Of a stretch of 64,000 nucleotides of DNA, positions 1 to 10,667 are shown piece by piece. The DNA comes from Cristatella mucedo (lineage: Eukaryota; Bryozoa; Phylactolaemata; Cristatellidae). Under the pieces are notes generated by a model, which was not told where the DNA came from, did not search any database, and saw only the letters and a list, made by a program, of their open reading frames with translations. A program made the position numbers and the translations under genes. Each line of letters starts with the position of its first letter. Positions within the stretch are counted from its first letter, which is position 1. The stretch is from contig WPIO01000019.1 in the NCBI GenBank assembly GCA_009760855.2, positions 2,188,501-2,252,500 on the forward strand, in the 5' to 3' direction.

Positions 1-239
1 TCGTTTAGGAGGTCTTAAAGTACATGTAGCTGCTGTTCCTTGTGTTCCGTGTTACTTTAGGACCTAAAGTGACAGCATCAATGACGGGTACGTGTCGGAC
101 TTACCGGTTGCATTGGGCTTGCGGTAGCACACGCGAATCGGTAGCACATGCAAATCGCATGGAGCACAGCTGCTCGACTTCAGATCTACCAGCTGCCATA
201 CTGCTGCGGTGGAATCACCCCCTGGGCACACAAAAAATT

Positions 240-716
240 CACCCAGCTCTCAAGCCGCATAGGTTAGCTCTCCAACTGCTAGCTGAACTGCTGCATCAGT
301 TTCAGCCTGTTCGCACCCTCAGGTCCTGTGTGGACAATAAATTAGCTGTCCCATTCCTCCGCTTAAAGACAGTTGGCGACAGAAGCTTTAGCTCTGCAGG
401 TCCTAGACTGTGGAACTCGCTTCCACAATTCTTACGCAACGACATCTACTCTCCAACTGCCGACTATGGCACATCTTTTTCAGCGGTCCTGAACTGCTAC
501 TTCTATGCTACTCACTACCTCAACTGCTATCCTAACTCTGCTATGCTTCCCACTTTCTCTTTGTTGCGTGAGACGAAGTCTGTTGGCTACCGAATGCGTA
601 CCGAAAGCGGCTTAGGCTGTGAGTGCGCTATACAAAACTCTCCTGCGTAACACCCACATGGTCTTTATGACTTTGTGGAGTTACTGACGGAGATACATTA
701 CATTACATTACATAAG
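240..716 (+). mobile_element. CR1/L2-like LINE 3' fragment, distinct family with (TTACA)n tail
   Basis: The frame is open from 42 to 650. Its middle encodes LLHQFQPVRTLRSC..., then LKTVGDRSFSSAGPRLWNSLP, a conserved C-terminal signature of CR1/L2-type reverse-transcriptase ORFs. The end is a TTACA repeat at 694-714, unlike the ATT tails elsewhere in the window, so this is a separate family. It would lie in intron 1 of the TRIC-like gene. Confidence 0.6.
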
Positions 717-787
717 TGCAGAGCTCATCACTTCGCTCTATACGAGTCGGCTTGGTCTTGAGTATGCGACATTATAAAAATCAGTTG

Positions 788-920
788 CATAACGCCCTAA
801 GAGAACTTAATCTCTACTTGGGCGTTTCACATATACCACGGGGCTCGAGCCCACGACCTCGGCCAGACCTCCGGTCGGGGCGAGCACCTTGACCGCTGGG
901 CCACACCAGAGCGGCATGCG
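788..920 (-). mobile_element. SINE family 1 copy
   Basis: Minus-strand copy of the tRNA-derived SINE: head with CTGGTGTGGCCCAGCGGTCA, B-box region GGTCGTGGGCTCGAGCCC, and a tail with the L2-like GAGATTAAGTTCTCTTAGGG motif. Confidence 0.75.
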
Positions 921-1249
921 GACATTGCCCTTAGTTAGCCGCGCCGGCCGGGAGCGACGGGAGCTGCCCTAAGCGCTGCCGCCGCAGTGCTGCTGCCGCT
1001 CACGGTTCCGATGGTCACTTGCCTACGGTCAGTATACTCCGGCCCCACCTAGCTGACCACCCCGCCAAGGCGGGGCAGTGGACTCAGAGCACGGCCGCCA
1101 ACGCCGCCGCTACGGAACGCCCCAGACGCCCGTCAGCGTAAGCCAGCAGGAAATGTCACGCGGAAGACGCCTCCGACGATGCGAATAAGCTCATTTCGCA
1201 TTGGAACGAAGCCGAGCGGTCGCGAAATGGCGAGCGCCTCCAAGGCGAT

Positions 1250-1287
1250 GCAGCCGGCTCGCAGCAGCGCTGCTGCGAGCCGGCTGC
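1250..1287. repeat. Perfect 38-bp palindrome (19-bp arms, no loop)
   Basis: The left arm GCAGCCGGCTCGCAGCAGC is followed directly by its exact reverse complement. It lies 13-50 nt inside the intron after the TRIC-like 5' splice site. Confidence 0.9.
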
Positions 1288-1299
1288 CTCGGAGCTTAC

Positions 1300-1429
1300 C
1301 CTGAAGCTGCTGCTGGACGTCTTCCCTAGCGGTCATGCACGCGAGCGCGAAATGGACGCCGTCGAAAAATGGGTACATCTTGAGTTGTGTCAGTCCATCA
1401 GCAAGTGCGTAGAAGTAAGCGGCGGCCAT
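1300..1429 (-). CDS. TMEM38B: First coding exon of a TRIC (TMEM38) intracellular cation channel, partial gene
   Basis: The ATG at 1429-1427 sits in a near-perfect Kozak context (GCGACCATGGCC). The exon encodes 43 residues plus one base and ends at donor CAGG|GTAAGC. The segment QLKMYPFFDGVHFALACM then TARED matches the N-terminal first membrane helix of TRIC channels, which carry a K-M-(Y/F)-P-x-F-D-x-x-H signature followed by VRED-like residues. TRIC channels are trimeric K+ channels of the ER/SR that balance charge during Ca2+ release. Later exons are not seen and should lie to the left of the window. Whether it is type A or B cannot be told; invertebrate genes are usually labelled B. Identification rests on one motif-rich exon recalled from the family. 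Confidence 0.6.
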
Positions 1430-1534
1430 GGTCGCAACTTCCGAGTTCACCCAGCACCTCAGCGCCGACCGAAGGAGAAAGCGGCGACACGTCCGAGAGC
1501 GCTTCACCGGAAGCACATCGCGCAGGTGCGAGTA

Positions 1535-1546
1535 CCTGACGTCAGG
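1535..1546 (-). promoter_or_regulatory. Palindromic CRE (TGACGTCA) upstream of the TRIC-like exon
   Basis: CCTGACGTCAGG, a 12-bp palindrome holding a full CREB/ATF site at 1537-1544. It lies about 108 bp upstream of the ATG on the minus strand. An ETS-like CCGGAAG is nearby on the plus strand at about 1507-1513. A TATA-like TAAAATATAG lies farther upstream at 1575-1584. This arrangement suits a core promoter. Confidence 0.4.
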
Positions 1547-1626
1547 CTGCAGCCTCCGGTATTCCGCTGGCCCTCTATATTTTAAGGAGTGGCTGATCCT
1601 ACGCCGTGTGACTATCACGAGCGGAG

Positions 1627-1967
1627 AAATTATGCTTTAATTAAATTTAATGAGCACCCGCCGAGTTCATGTCGAATAAACAGTAAGGTTTTACGGTCTG
1701 ACCCCGCCTACTAGATAACATTGCGGGTCTTGCCCGCCCGTAAATAGAAAGTTTGCCGTTTTAAAAAAAGCTGATTTGACAGCTTTTTTATAGCGACAGA
1801 AGAGCCTTTACGGCTATCGCCACCGCTTGCAGTAACAACAAAGGATTGCCCACCGCAGGATTCGAACCCACGACCTCGGAACCAAGGTGGTCAAAGCTAC
1901 CGCCTTACCTAGCTAGCGTGCCATCGCGGCTCTTGCCCCTTGCACAGAATTCCCGGCTCCGCCACTG
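1627..1967 (+). mobile_element. Non-autonomous DNA-transposon family copy, split by SINE family 2
   Basis: Shares GAGTTCATGTCGAATAAAC and CCCCGCCTAC blocks with copies at 49078, 52079 and 59572. It ends in GGCTCCGCCACTG (hAT-like terminus CAGTGGCGGAGCC in reverse). A SINE is nested at 1763-1932. Confidence 0.5.
1763..1932 (-). mobile_element. SINE family 2 copy
   Basis: The minus strand carries an exact B box GGTTCGAATCC (1868-1858), a GATAGCCGTAAAGGCTCTTC body and a GCTGTCAAATCAGC 3' end. The same body recurs at 20.3 kb. Confidence 0.75.
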
Positions 1968-2036
1968 TACCGAAGCGCGGCCCTCATCCCAATGGGTCGG
2001 CGCTTCCACTGGGCGAGCTAGATAATCGCCTAGAGC

Positions 2037-2104
2037 GCTGGGCTAAGGGGGCGGGCTAAGGGGCGGGGCTATAGGGCGGGGTTAAGGGGCGGGGTGGGGC
2101 GGCG
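2037..2104. promoter_or_regulatory. GC-box / G-tract array
   Basis: At least four GGGGCGGGG-type Sp1/KLF sites repeated at short spacing, separated by CTAAG, CTATA and GTTAAG. It lies about 600 bp upstream of the TRIC-like ATG. The sequence also meets a G-quadruplex pattern. Confidence 0.35.
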
Positions 2105-2799
2105 CCAGAAAAAACCTAAAAGATAGCTACCTTTTGGTAGGGTGCCAATAACTAACACCAAACCATTTTCCATATCAGAATTTATTGAATGAATATCGTA
2201 GGAAGCCGCTCTGAAGAGTAGTTCCGAACACCGTAGGGCCAAGGGGTAGCCGTGCGAACTGTTTGCGGTGGATGTGGTAGCTAGGGGTTTTGGGGGCAGG
2301 CCGACCACCTCGTTCTTTTGGCGCATTGGTCTTCGGGAAAAAACGGCTGCAACAGGCAGTGAAAGAACTGGACAGTGCAGCTGAAGCCGGCAGTGCCTGG
2401 ATTTGGTCACAGAACTCGAACCGCTCGTACCGGATACCTAGCAAACTAACACTTTTTTCTAGGGCGCTCAATCAGAGGCGTAGCGAGACATTTCGGCTCG
2501 CGGGGGGGGGGGGACAAGCTACAAATGGCTCCCTTGTCAAAATTGCTGCAAAATAGCTCCACTGCAGAATAAATGCAAAAGACACACGCTAGCAGGTATA
2601 TCGAGTCGAGTAAGTTTTATCAACTGCATTATGGGTACAAGGTAGCCATCGAAGGTTTAAATGAGGTGAATTGCTTGGCCTTGAACGTGGCAAACTGGTC
2701 TGTTACGGTTTGAAAATAATTATTTTCCAGTGTTTCTGTCTCTACGCTTAACAAGGCCTAATCAGAGAGTCAATTGTGCCTCGTTGATGTTCGCAGATA

Positions 2800-3001
2800 A
2801 GACAGTATTATCTGCAGCATTTGGTGGGTCTTTGTAATTCGTTCTTCGTGTGCATGTACCTGCTTACACTATGCCTGCTGTTTTCGGATATTACCACCAA
2901 TCATTTGGTAATGCTTTCTATACAGCATCTGTGAAGTGCCTAGAAAGAGATTCAGTTCTCTAATGGCGCTATACCAATTTTTTTATTATTATTACTATTT
3001 A
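2800..3001 (+). mobile_element. L2 LINE 3' end
   Basis: The 3' UTR includes GCATTTGGTGGGTCTTTGT, the tail hairpin GTGCCTAGAAAGAGATTCAG, and an ATT-rich end. It truncates the C-terminal end of the hAT fossil beside it. Confidence 0.7.
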
Positions 3002-3002
3002 G

Positions 3003-4260
3003 CTTGCTAAAGGAACTCACAATTGGCAACTGACACAGCTATGATGAGAAAAACTTGCTAGGCAACTCTCAAATTAGGAAACACATCTTCTCTACAACTC
3101 GCAATGAAAGATATTGAGTTCCATCAGTGTCTTTAGTGCCAAGTTGTGATGTGTGGCAAGAGGCATTTTGCAGTCACATATTTCGTTGTACAGCTCTATT
3201 CCATCAACGTCTCAAAAAGTAAAATCCTCCAAGATCTAGACATTGCTGGCGAAGTTTGATCTGGTCAAGTGTCTTCAAAAGCTTCTCAACTTCTAACAAG
3301 AAACTAAATTTGGCATTAAGATCTGTAAGACGGGAAAACTTAGTTGTAATTTCTTGCAGGAGCTAATCTATGCTGTCCTTCATGATTCTTGGAATATCCT
3401 TATATGCCGTGAGACCAACACATTGAGAGAGTTCTCCCGGCATCTGTAGAGTCTTTCGGTGGATTCTGCGTTCAACTGCAACTCTCCACAATTCACATCT
3501 CCTTTTGGCATCTAGTAGTGATTCTGAGCACAGGCTTTCTTGATGTCGTGACAACTCAATATCAAGAGAGTGGATGTGTCAAGAGGCAGCTTTAAAGTTC
3601 ATCTTTGGATCATGCAGTCATTTCTGAACGCGGTCAATCTTCCCTGCCGACCTGGTTTGGTCCAGCAGTTAAGGTGCTCACCCCGACCTAGGTCTGGTTG
3701 AGATCGTGGGTCCGAGCGCCGAGGCACACGTGAAGCGCCTGAATAGAGATCAAGTTCTCTTGGGGTGCTATACAAATGAATCTTCTTTCTTTTTTAAGAT
3801 GTACGAAGATGGCAGCTGAGCCAAAAAGTAAAAGTTCATGATATAATATAGGAGACTTCAAGCTTCACTTCTTTTTCAAATGTTCCATTTGCGTCCTCAG
3901 AGGTTGCTCGTAAAGACCTACAGTGCTGTTCAGTCCATCATTGATAGCTTTCACAGCCTCCACTCTTGCACTCCACCTTGTTGCAGAGTCACGTTTGACA
4001 GTGATGACTAAGGCTTTCTTCAGCTCTTCCCACCTTAGACTTGATCTTGAAAAGAATAAGTAGGTGATCTATATTCTTTCAAAAATGTAGTGACAACGGA
4101 ATCTTGACTGGCAGCATGAACTCCTATCAGGTTCAAGCTGTGGTTATCGCAGTTTACACAAATTGCCTTCTCATTTCTGGAAGTATTCTCCATTGAACAA
4201 CTACAAAGTGGCCAGACATGACGGCTGCGTTGTCGCAGCACAGCCAGCTAATTAAATCTA
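3003..4260 (-). pseudogene. Degraded hAT transposase (ZMYM/DUF4371 type)
   Basis: Reading downward on the minus strand, conserved blocks appear in order: CDNAAVMSGHFVVVQ (one of the acidic catalytic residues), VNCDNHSLNLIGVHAASQDS, YLFFSRSSLRWEELKKAL, SATRWSARVEAVKAINDGL, LQEITTKFSRLTDLNAKFSF, DVDGIELYNEICDCKMPL, and EDVFPNLRVA with AVSVANCE (C-terminal dimerisation region). Frameshifts (for example between the first two blocks) and stops break it. It is interrupted by a SINE at 3646-3781 and cut at its end by an L2 tail. A CAGAGGCGTAGCGAG motif at 2472-2486 could be its terminal inverted repeat. It is not functional. Confidence 0.85.
3646..3781 (+). mobile_element. SINE family 1 copy inside the hAT fossil
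   Basis: Head CTGGTTTGGTCCAGCAGTTA, B-box region ATCGTGGGTCCGAGC, and tail GCGCCTGAATAGAGATCAAG ending in TACAAATGAA. The tail matches the 3' end of L2 copies such as the one ending at 20162. Confidence 0.8.
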
Positions 4261-6852
4261 GCTTGTACGGTCTAATAGTGTGTCGATGCTCAGCCGCAGC
4301 ACGCTGGCTCGCCCTTGACTCGGCGCAACAGTGTAGGACATATGTTCCGCCTCGCCCACCCTTTGCTATGCATCGGCGCTCAATCCAACGGTAGAATCCT
4401 CTGTAGGCTTTCTATCCCACAGAGCTGCTAGAGAATCAGTCCATTCTGGTGCTAAAGAGTCCACTACTAGCTTCAAAGGCCTCTAACATCGAAGGGGTTT
4501 AGGTGTTGTAGTCCTCAGAGGTGAAAGGGAAACCTAGAGTCAAAGGTTTCAAGTTGCCGTAGTCCTTAAAGGCGTGATCTTTAGTGGGACCTATCAGGCT
4601 CAAGTCAGGCTAACTTCAAAGGTGGCTTGAGAGTCCCAGGCCTTTGGTTGAAGAGCATGTAACTCAGGCCCGTATAAACGAGCCCGCTAATGGTCCATCT
4701 TAGTCCACGGGTCCTGAGGTGGTGCACGAGTCACGTGAGTCGCTGCCGCTGGCTTTTGCATTGACTGCTGCTCGCTCTCCATCTGCTTCTGCACAGTCTA
4801 ATTACATGAGCAACAGACAGACTGCGGTCGTCCAGGGTAGCCGGTTCGATTAGGCTGCTGAGGCGGCCGAGGTGAAGTGTACTGTTGTTAATCGGGCCGA
4901 AACTCTGTTTGTAGTCTCGTTCTGCAGCCGATGCCTGGACAATCAGCAGCAGCCTCTCGCTTCTGACGGGAGGTGACTGTATGCCAATAATAGTAATTGC
5001 AGGTTGTCAGCAATTCTACACCAAGTGGTGCAGTCAAGGAGTATTATAGAAACTATAAATGTCGTAACTTTGTATATAGTTACCTAGGACAATAAGAAAC
5101 CTCCAGAGGCTTACAGCCGTAAGACCGTGATTTGAGGCGAAAAAGCCAAAGGGAAAAGAAAAGAAAAGGCTTTTTCCTAAAATCGCCTAACACTTTATTG
5201 TCTCTAAAGATGTGCCCAAAAAAAGACTGGTTGGCTTGGCGACAGTATCCATTGAATCAGAGTTCACATCATCTCTAGACATTACAAATATGGTATGCGA
5301 GTTTGCCAAGAAAAAATGAATGAAGGCCAAGTTTAGAACGTCGATGTTAACATTGTGTGAATTACTGCATGTACACATGTTATTCATGTATGTTTGTGAG
5401 TCTTTATGATAATAAGTTTTTTAAATATTGCAAAACGGATTTTGCTTCATGATGGAAGGGTGTGAGAGAGGGTCAAGTAGGAAGCGGACGGGCATCGGGC
5501 CCCGAAATGCCTGGGCGCCGGCAATTCTTCTTCATTCATCCTTCACCTTCTTCGCAGTGCTGCGCCTTCTTCACGTGTCGTTTACTTTTACACAGAGTCG
5601 TGCGAGGTAATTTTGACCCACCGGAGAATTGAGGTGAGGCATTCGGCTCGGTATTCAGTCGCTGCTTTCTCGAGCGAGCCCAAACTCTCGGACCTCTCGC
5701 GTCGATCCTGTAAACTTGACCAGTGCTTTGCAGGAGCACACGACGACTGCAATCCTCTTCTGAAAAGTTTGAGGAAATCCAAACTTTTTAAATTCTTAAA
5801 AGTGGTAACTTCTGACCCATTTTCATGCGTACGGTGCATTGCACTAAAACTAGGTTAGGGTGCAACGTGAGCATTTCACTTTATGACTAGCGTAGAGAAA
5901 ATTATTACAGGTGAAAAGTAAAGCAAATTCAGCTAACTAGTAATGCTGATTGCACGCGTACGAATGAAAGGTTACACATTACAGTTATTGATTTTTACGT
6001 GAATCAGTCAATAAACGACGTTAAGCTAGGCCTTTTTACTCTAAAACGCGATGACCGAGCGTTAAACTTAGATTGCGCCGCAGCTCTGAAGCCGCCATTG
6101 CTTGTCAACTGTCGCTGCTCCCTTTTAGGTGGCTTTCTCTGACATGCTTTATAATTATGCTATAGCTAGGATGCACTTTTGGTCAAGCGTTGCAAAAGTG
6201 GTCTGTGCTATTTACTCACAAAACAGTAATCCTGATTGCCTTCGCCGGTTATTAACACATCAAGTACTTTTGTGAACGTATTCAGGACATCTGATTAACT
6301 CTGACTGATTTCTACATTAAACATCGTGAACAAAGCTGCAGATAGTTGGCTGGCGTTTTCCTCAATCACGTTTGACTTAACTAGCTTGCACCCGTAAAAT
6401 ATCGCACACAACTTAAACTTTGCTTCGGAAGGCATGCGTAGGTGTCGTCGTGTTCAGTGACTTGGCTTAGGTTAGGAGCCAGCCCCACTGACTGCCAAGT
6501 ATTAAAGCTCTTAGTTCATGAAGCAAAATCTGTGGATGAGAAAAAGTGGAAAACTATTTAAAAATAATACTTAATAATTTCCTTCTAAAGATGAACATAA
6601 GCCTGATTTAAGGAAATTCAATCGTCAGCGTCTGGTAGCGAATTAACATTGAGTAGCTTGTACGGAACGCACAGCTGTGTTGACCATCTTTATCTTTATG
6701 TTAACTATATAGTAACCACCTGGCAGAATCACGGGCAGATTCTATATGAGTAAGAGAGAAAAAGAGAGAAAGAGCGGCGAGCAGCTATAACCGCAGCCAC
6801 GGATCGGGGTCGCTGCTTCGTCAATTGAGCTCCTAAGGCGAGAAGGACTCAC

Positions 6853-6886
6853 CGAGCGCCTCGATGCCGCCACAATGGCCGCTCAT
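6853..6886 (-). CDS. Weak candidate first exon
   Basis: ATG followed by codons for MSGHCGGIEAL, then a canonical donor CTCG|GTGAGT, in a GC-rich island (6780-6905). I do not recognise the peptide. On the other strand the same island has a Kozak-like GCCGCCACAATGG at about 6867-6879, so either, both or neither strand may be used. Confidence 0.15.
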
Positions 6887-7973
6887 CTGAAGCGGCCGGC
6901 GCGCCGCACTAAGTCGATAAGGCATTGCATCGGAACTGCAATCTTCGTTTCATGTATAAGAGCCAAATATAATAATATAATATAATACAATAATATAATA
7001 TAAGAGCCTATTGTACAGAGAGCGGAGGTGAAGTAGAGACAGGGTTGGGGCTGCGAGACGGGCAGAGAAGAACTCATCTGGAAATTCTCCGCACGTCAAG
7101 GATGACTGGCGGAAGCTATTGTTCATTCTACAGAAAGGAGGCCGATGAAAGGTCGTTGCCTTATAAAGGCTTCGCCAGAGCTCTGCCAACATGCCGATTG
7201 GGAGACTGTTATTGGGCTCCATACAAAGATCGGAGCACTAGTCTGATCAAGTGAACTGCTCGCGTGGCGCTCTCATTAAGCTAGTCATACGTTGCCATTG
7301 TAAATGGCTCGCATGAGCTTGCCTTGCTTCCTTCCTTCGAAATGGTTGCTCATGTGTACGGCTTTAGCTTTTTTAGCACAGTCTTTCGCTGGCTCGCTGC
7401 AAGTGCTGGAGTTTCTTTGTGACGTGCATCTCTTATTAAAAAGACTATTATCAGGTAAATATTTCTGATAACTTTTGTCTCGGGTAAAAATTGCTTTTTT
7501 CTAATCTCTTATACCTAAAATAAAGTCAAAATAGCTTTTGTTCCACAAGAAACTTTACTTTCGTGGTCAGGATTATGATATTTTTTGAAGTTCTCCAGCT
7601 TTACTGTTTGATAATGTGTGGACGATTATTGGATTCGCAAATATAGCACGTGTCATGCCGCTACCAGAGTTAATCAAGGTTAGGTGGAAATATAACTATA
7701 GATTAGTATTCATAGAAGCATAACAGTACAGACGTCTTTGACGAGCATTCTACATGATGTTATGGCTGAGAAAGAGAATATAAAGTATCCATATTGGATT
7801 GGCGTGGCCTCTAGAGGCTGCTTGCACCCAGCAAATGCATTTTGCTACAGGGTAGACATTTTATGAAGACAAGAGCAATAACAATTTTCTTTTTAGTCCA
7901 TGAAAGCATCTGTTAATTTGCGAAAAGACATACACAGTATACTTTGGCGTGCCTTTCGGGGATCAAGACAAGC

Positions 7974-8016
7974 CCCCAACCCCCACCCCCACCCCCATCC
8001 CGGGGGGGGGGGGGGG
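7974..8016. repeat. C-tract/G-tract block with G-quadruplex potential
   Basis: Five C-tracts spaced by one or two bases run directly into a run of about 15 G. The minus strand fits a G4 motif, and the two halves could also pair as a hairpin. Confidence 0.7.
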
Positions 8017-8889
8017 AACTAATATCACAGGCGAGCAGCACTTCAAGAGAACTTTTGTAGGCAGGTGCGTTATTGCTCCTCACTTGATAGAATTTCCAGC
8101 CCAATATTATGTAACGTGTGAAATATTGTTTTTTTTAATTTATGTAATTCCGGTATGATTGCAGGCTGATACAGGGAAGAACAGAAAGCCGTAAAGTTTG
8201 CTATCCCAAGAATTTAATGGGAACCGACATACGACGCAAGCAACTGGCACTTCTGCATGCTGAAACCTTCCAGATGTCGAACTGGCGGGTGCATTGATTC
8301 AACCTTGACCTCTGTACTGCATGCACATCGTGCGCTGCCGCACTTCCCCGAGCTCCCCATCCCCACCCCCTTACAAAGGGGATCGGCCATTTCAAGAGAG
8401 AGAAGCAAAGCAGACGGCGAGACAGATATTGTAGTGCCAGATTACAATTTCACATACGAGGCTGAGGATCGAGAGGTCGAACTTATGAACTAGTATGGTG
8501 TTGCTAAAATAAAACTGGGAAACACATTAAAGATGCGTGCATATCACAGTGTCGACGAAACAATATCTACGGTTCCTTCGCTGGCGTTTTAACAAGAAAG
8601 CTTCTTTCAAAGTCGTGCGAAAGTTGACATATCTCACACAATCTTTAGAAATGTATGGATATAGCAGCCACATACGAAAATATATTACGGTTGCTATTTG
8701 ACGTGAGCTGAATTTCGTACTTTCCCGGCCATTTAGAGCCTGACAAATTTAACAGCTGTTAAGCTACCCGAGGCTGTCGATCGAAAAATGGATGCATATT
8801 TTTCAGTAAGCGCGCCTTCAGGGCGCCGCTGTATGCTTTCCTAGTAGATCGCGAACTTCAAATGCAAAGATCAAGTTAATTTCTAATGT

Positions 8890-9260
8890 CGAAGTCACGC
8901 CGTTGCTATCGCGCCTCCCCCCCCTCTCTCTCTCTCTCTCTCACGGCATTGAAAGCTAGCTCACGCTCGCACCGACTGTCGGAGAGTTCACTAGCCGAGA
9001 GCAGCCGACGTGACGTCAATCAGCTCGCCCTCGCCCGCCCATTGACCCGGGGCGGGTCAGAGTAGGCGGAGGGAGCGGCCCGAATGGCTCTCGGTAACGC
9101 TTCGGCCGGGGGAGCCACGTCGGAGAGCCACGCCACGACACGCGAGTTGCACGCAGCTGCTTTAAGCCACGTCCTCGTATCATAGACGGTAGGTCGGCCT
9201 GGTGTTTCTGGACCATGTGGCCGGTTAACAAAAACATCCACGGACCCCGACTTCTCTCAC
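8890..9260. promoter_or_regulatory. GC-rich island with CRE, possible promoter
   Basis: A (CT)n run is followed by CpG-rich sequence with TGACGTCA at 9011-9018 and a GGGGCGGG box at about 9050. No exon could be supported beside it; an L2 fragment begins at about 9380. Confidence 0.3.
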
Positions 9261-9379
9261 GGTTGTGAAAGAACTTCCGTCGTTCCTCACCCCCTTAGCT
9301 GTGTCGCATCTAGGGTCACCCAATTGTATTACTTAGCTTCTTACCACTGCTGCTGTGGGTTGCGCGTGACTGGGATATA

Positions 9380-10112
9380 CATGGCTTGTTTAGATAAGGA
9401 TACCACGTCGAAGTTGGTCCATGCATTTGTGACATCCCGTCTTGACTTCTGTAACTCACTGCTTGCTGGTCTACCGGTCTGTGCAATCAGGCGCTTACAG
9501 CTTGTGCAAAGCTCTGCAGCTAGGCTTGTCTGTCGTGAGCGGCGCAGAAGCCACATCACACCACTTCTCGCAGACCCGCACTGGCTCTCAGTCAAGCAAC
9601 GGATCGAATTAAAGGTTTTGTCGCTCCCTCTTAGGTCGTTTCATTATTTGGCTCCAGACTAATTATCAGATCTACTGCCCCACCAGACTAAGCATCGTAC
9701 CACCCGCTTTCCGGAATCTAATTGTTTACCTATACCTCGTAAAAACCCCTAATCCTTTGGAGACCGTGCACTTAGTGTGTATGCTTCCAAAGCCTGGATT
9801 TCACTCCCGACTTGCGTCACGACATCCCTTGACTTAACCACATTAAAAAGAAATTAAAAACGCACCTATTTATCACACCATTTATTGGGTCCATGTGATT
9901 CGTCCTTCATGTGCTTATGCACATGAATAACTAACCACATTTGCATGCTGTGCTGACCCTGTGCATGTCACCCCGACTGTGTTATTCTTGTCGTTTATTG
10001 AGCATGCTACCACTAACCATTCGATCGTGGTTCCTTTACAACAAGTGGGAAGTGCCTAGAAAGAGATTAAGTTTTCTAATGGCGCTATATCAAATGCATT
10101 GTTATTATTATT
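9380..10112 (+). mobile_element. L2 LINE fragment (RT C-terminus and 3' UTR)
   Basis: Encodes KLVHAFVTSRLDFCNSLLAG and HITPLLADPHWLSVKQRI, with a stop after LAPD and later frameshifts. The 3' tail has AGTGCCTAGAAAGAGATTAAG and an ATT-rich end. Confidence 0.9.
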
Positions 10113-10667
10113 GTTTGAATTCTGAGGAACTCGACCATAATTCACCTTATGCTCGCCCTCTGACCGTGGGCATAACTTGGGTTACGAGAGCCGAAGAGAA
10201 ATAAGAAGCCTCAATTTCACTTCAACTTGTAGCTTGTTTCTTTTTTCGTTACAATAAATTACTCAAGGAACTAAAGTTCAATGTGTGCCATAGACTTTAA
10301 ATTCCAAGTGAAACAGCTGACTTTTTTGTATAAAAACGCACTCGCACTTCGTCATCAGAGGACTAACGCTTGTCAATATGTAGTGTGACATCGGTGCTCA
10401 TCGTCCGTGCCACTGTTTCGTATGACATCAGAGTGCATCGTATTTTTCGCTGCTTCCCTAAAGTTTGTTATGGATGGCAGCTTTCTAAAGTAGGCAAATT
10501 TATGTTTAAAATTGCGAAAAGATTTTTAAATCATTAACTTAAAGGATTATTCTGTTCTCTTACTCCAAATTGGCAGGCTAAACTGAGTTGCCACACTATA
10601 TGGGCCAGCAAGCTATGAATAAGTTACCAGAAGCTGTGTACGTGATGGCTCATATATTAAGCATTAA

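Larger units (their letters stand above)
4261..8880. other. Gene-free stretch
   Basis: No supported gene. It holds a short AT microsatellite (6967-7001), one weak exon candidate at 6853-6886, a C/G-tract block at 7974-8016, and a repetitive TCAAAGG/GTAGTCCT-rich patch at about 4460-4640. Confidence 0.5.

Noticed and set aside
42-650. 202-codon open frame at the left end
   Set aside because: Its only recognisable part is a LINE RT-terminal signature followed by a TTACA tail, so it is transposon debris and not a host gene.
1133-1618. 161-codon continuous minus-strand frame
   Set aside because: Only 1300-1429 is called. The frame runs through a good GTAAGC donor into a perfect palindrome, and it has no ATG before 1429.
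1858-1868. tRNA gene suggested by GGTTCGAATCC
   Set aside because: No acceptor-stem pairing or full cloverleaf; the box is part of a repeated SINE (also at 32529 and 57599).
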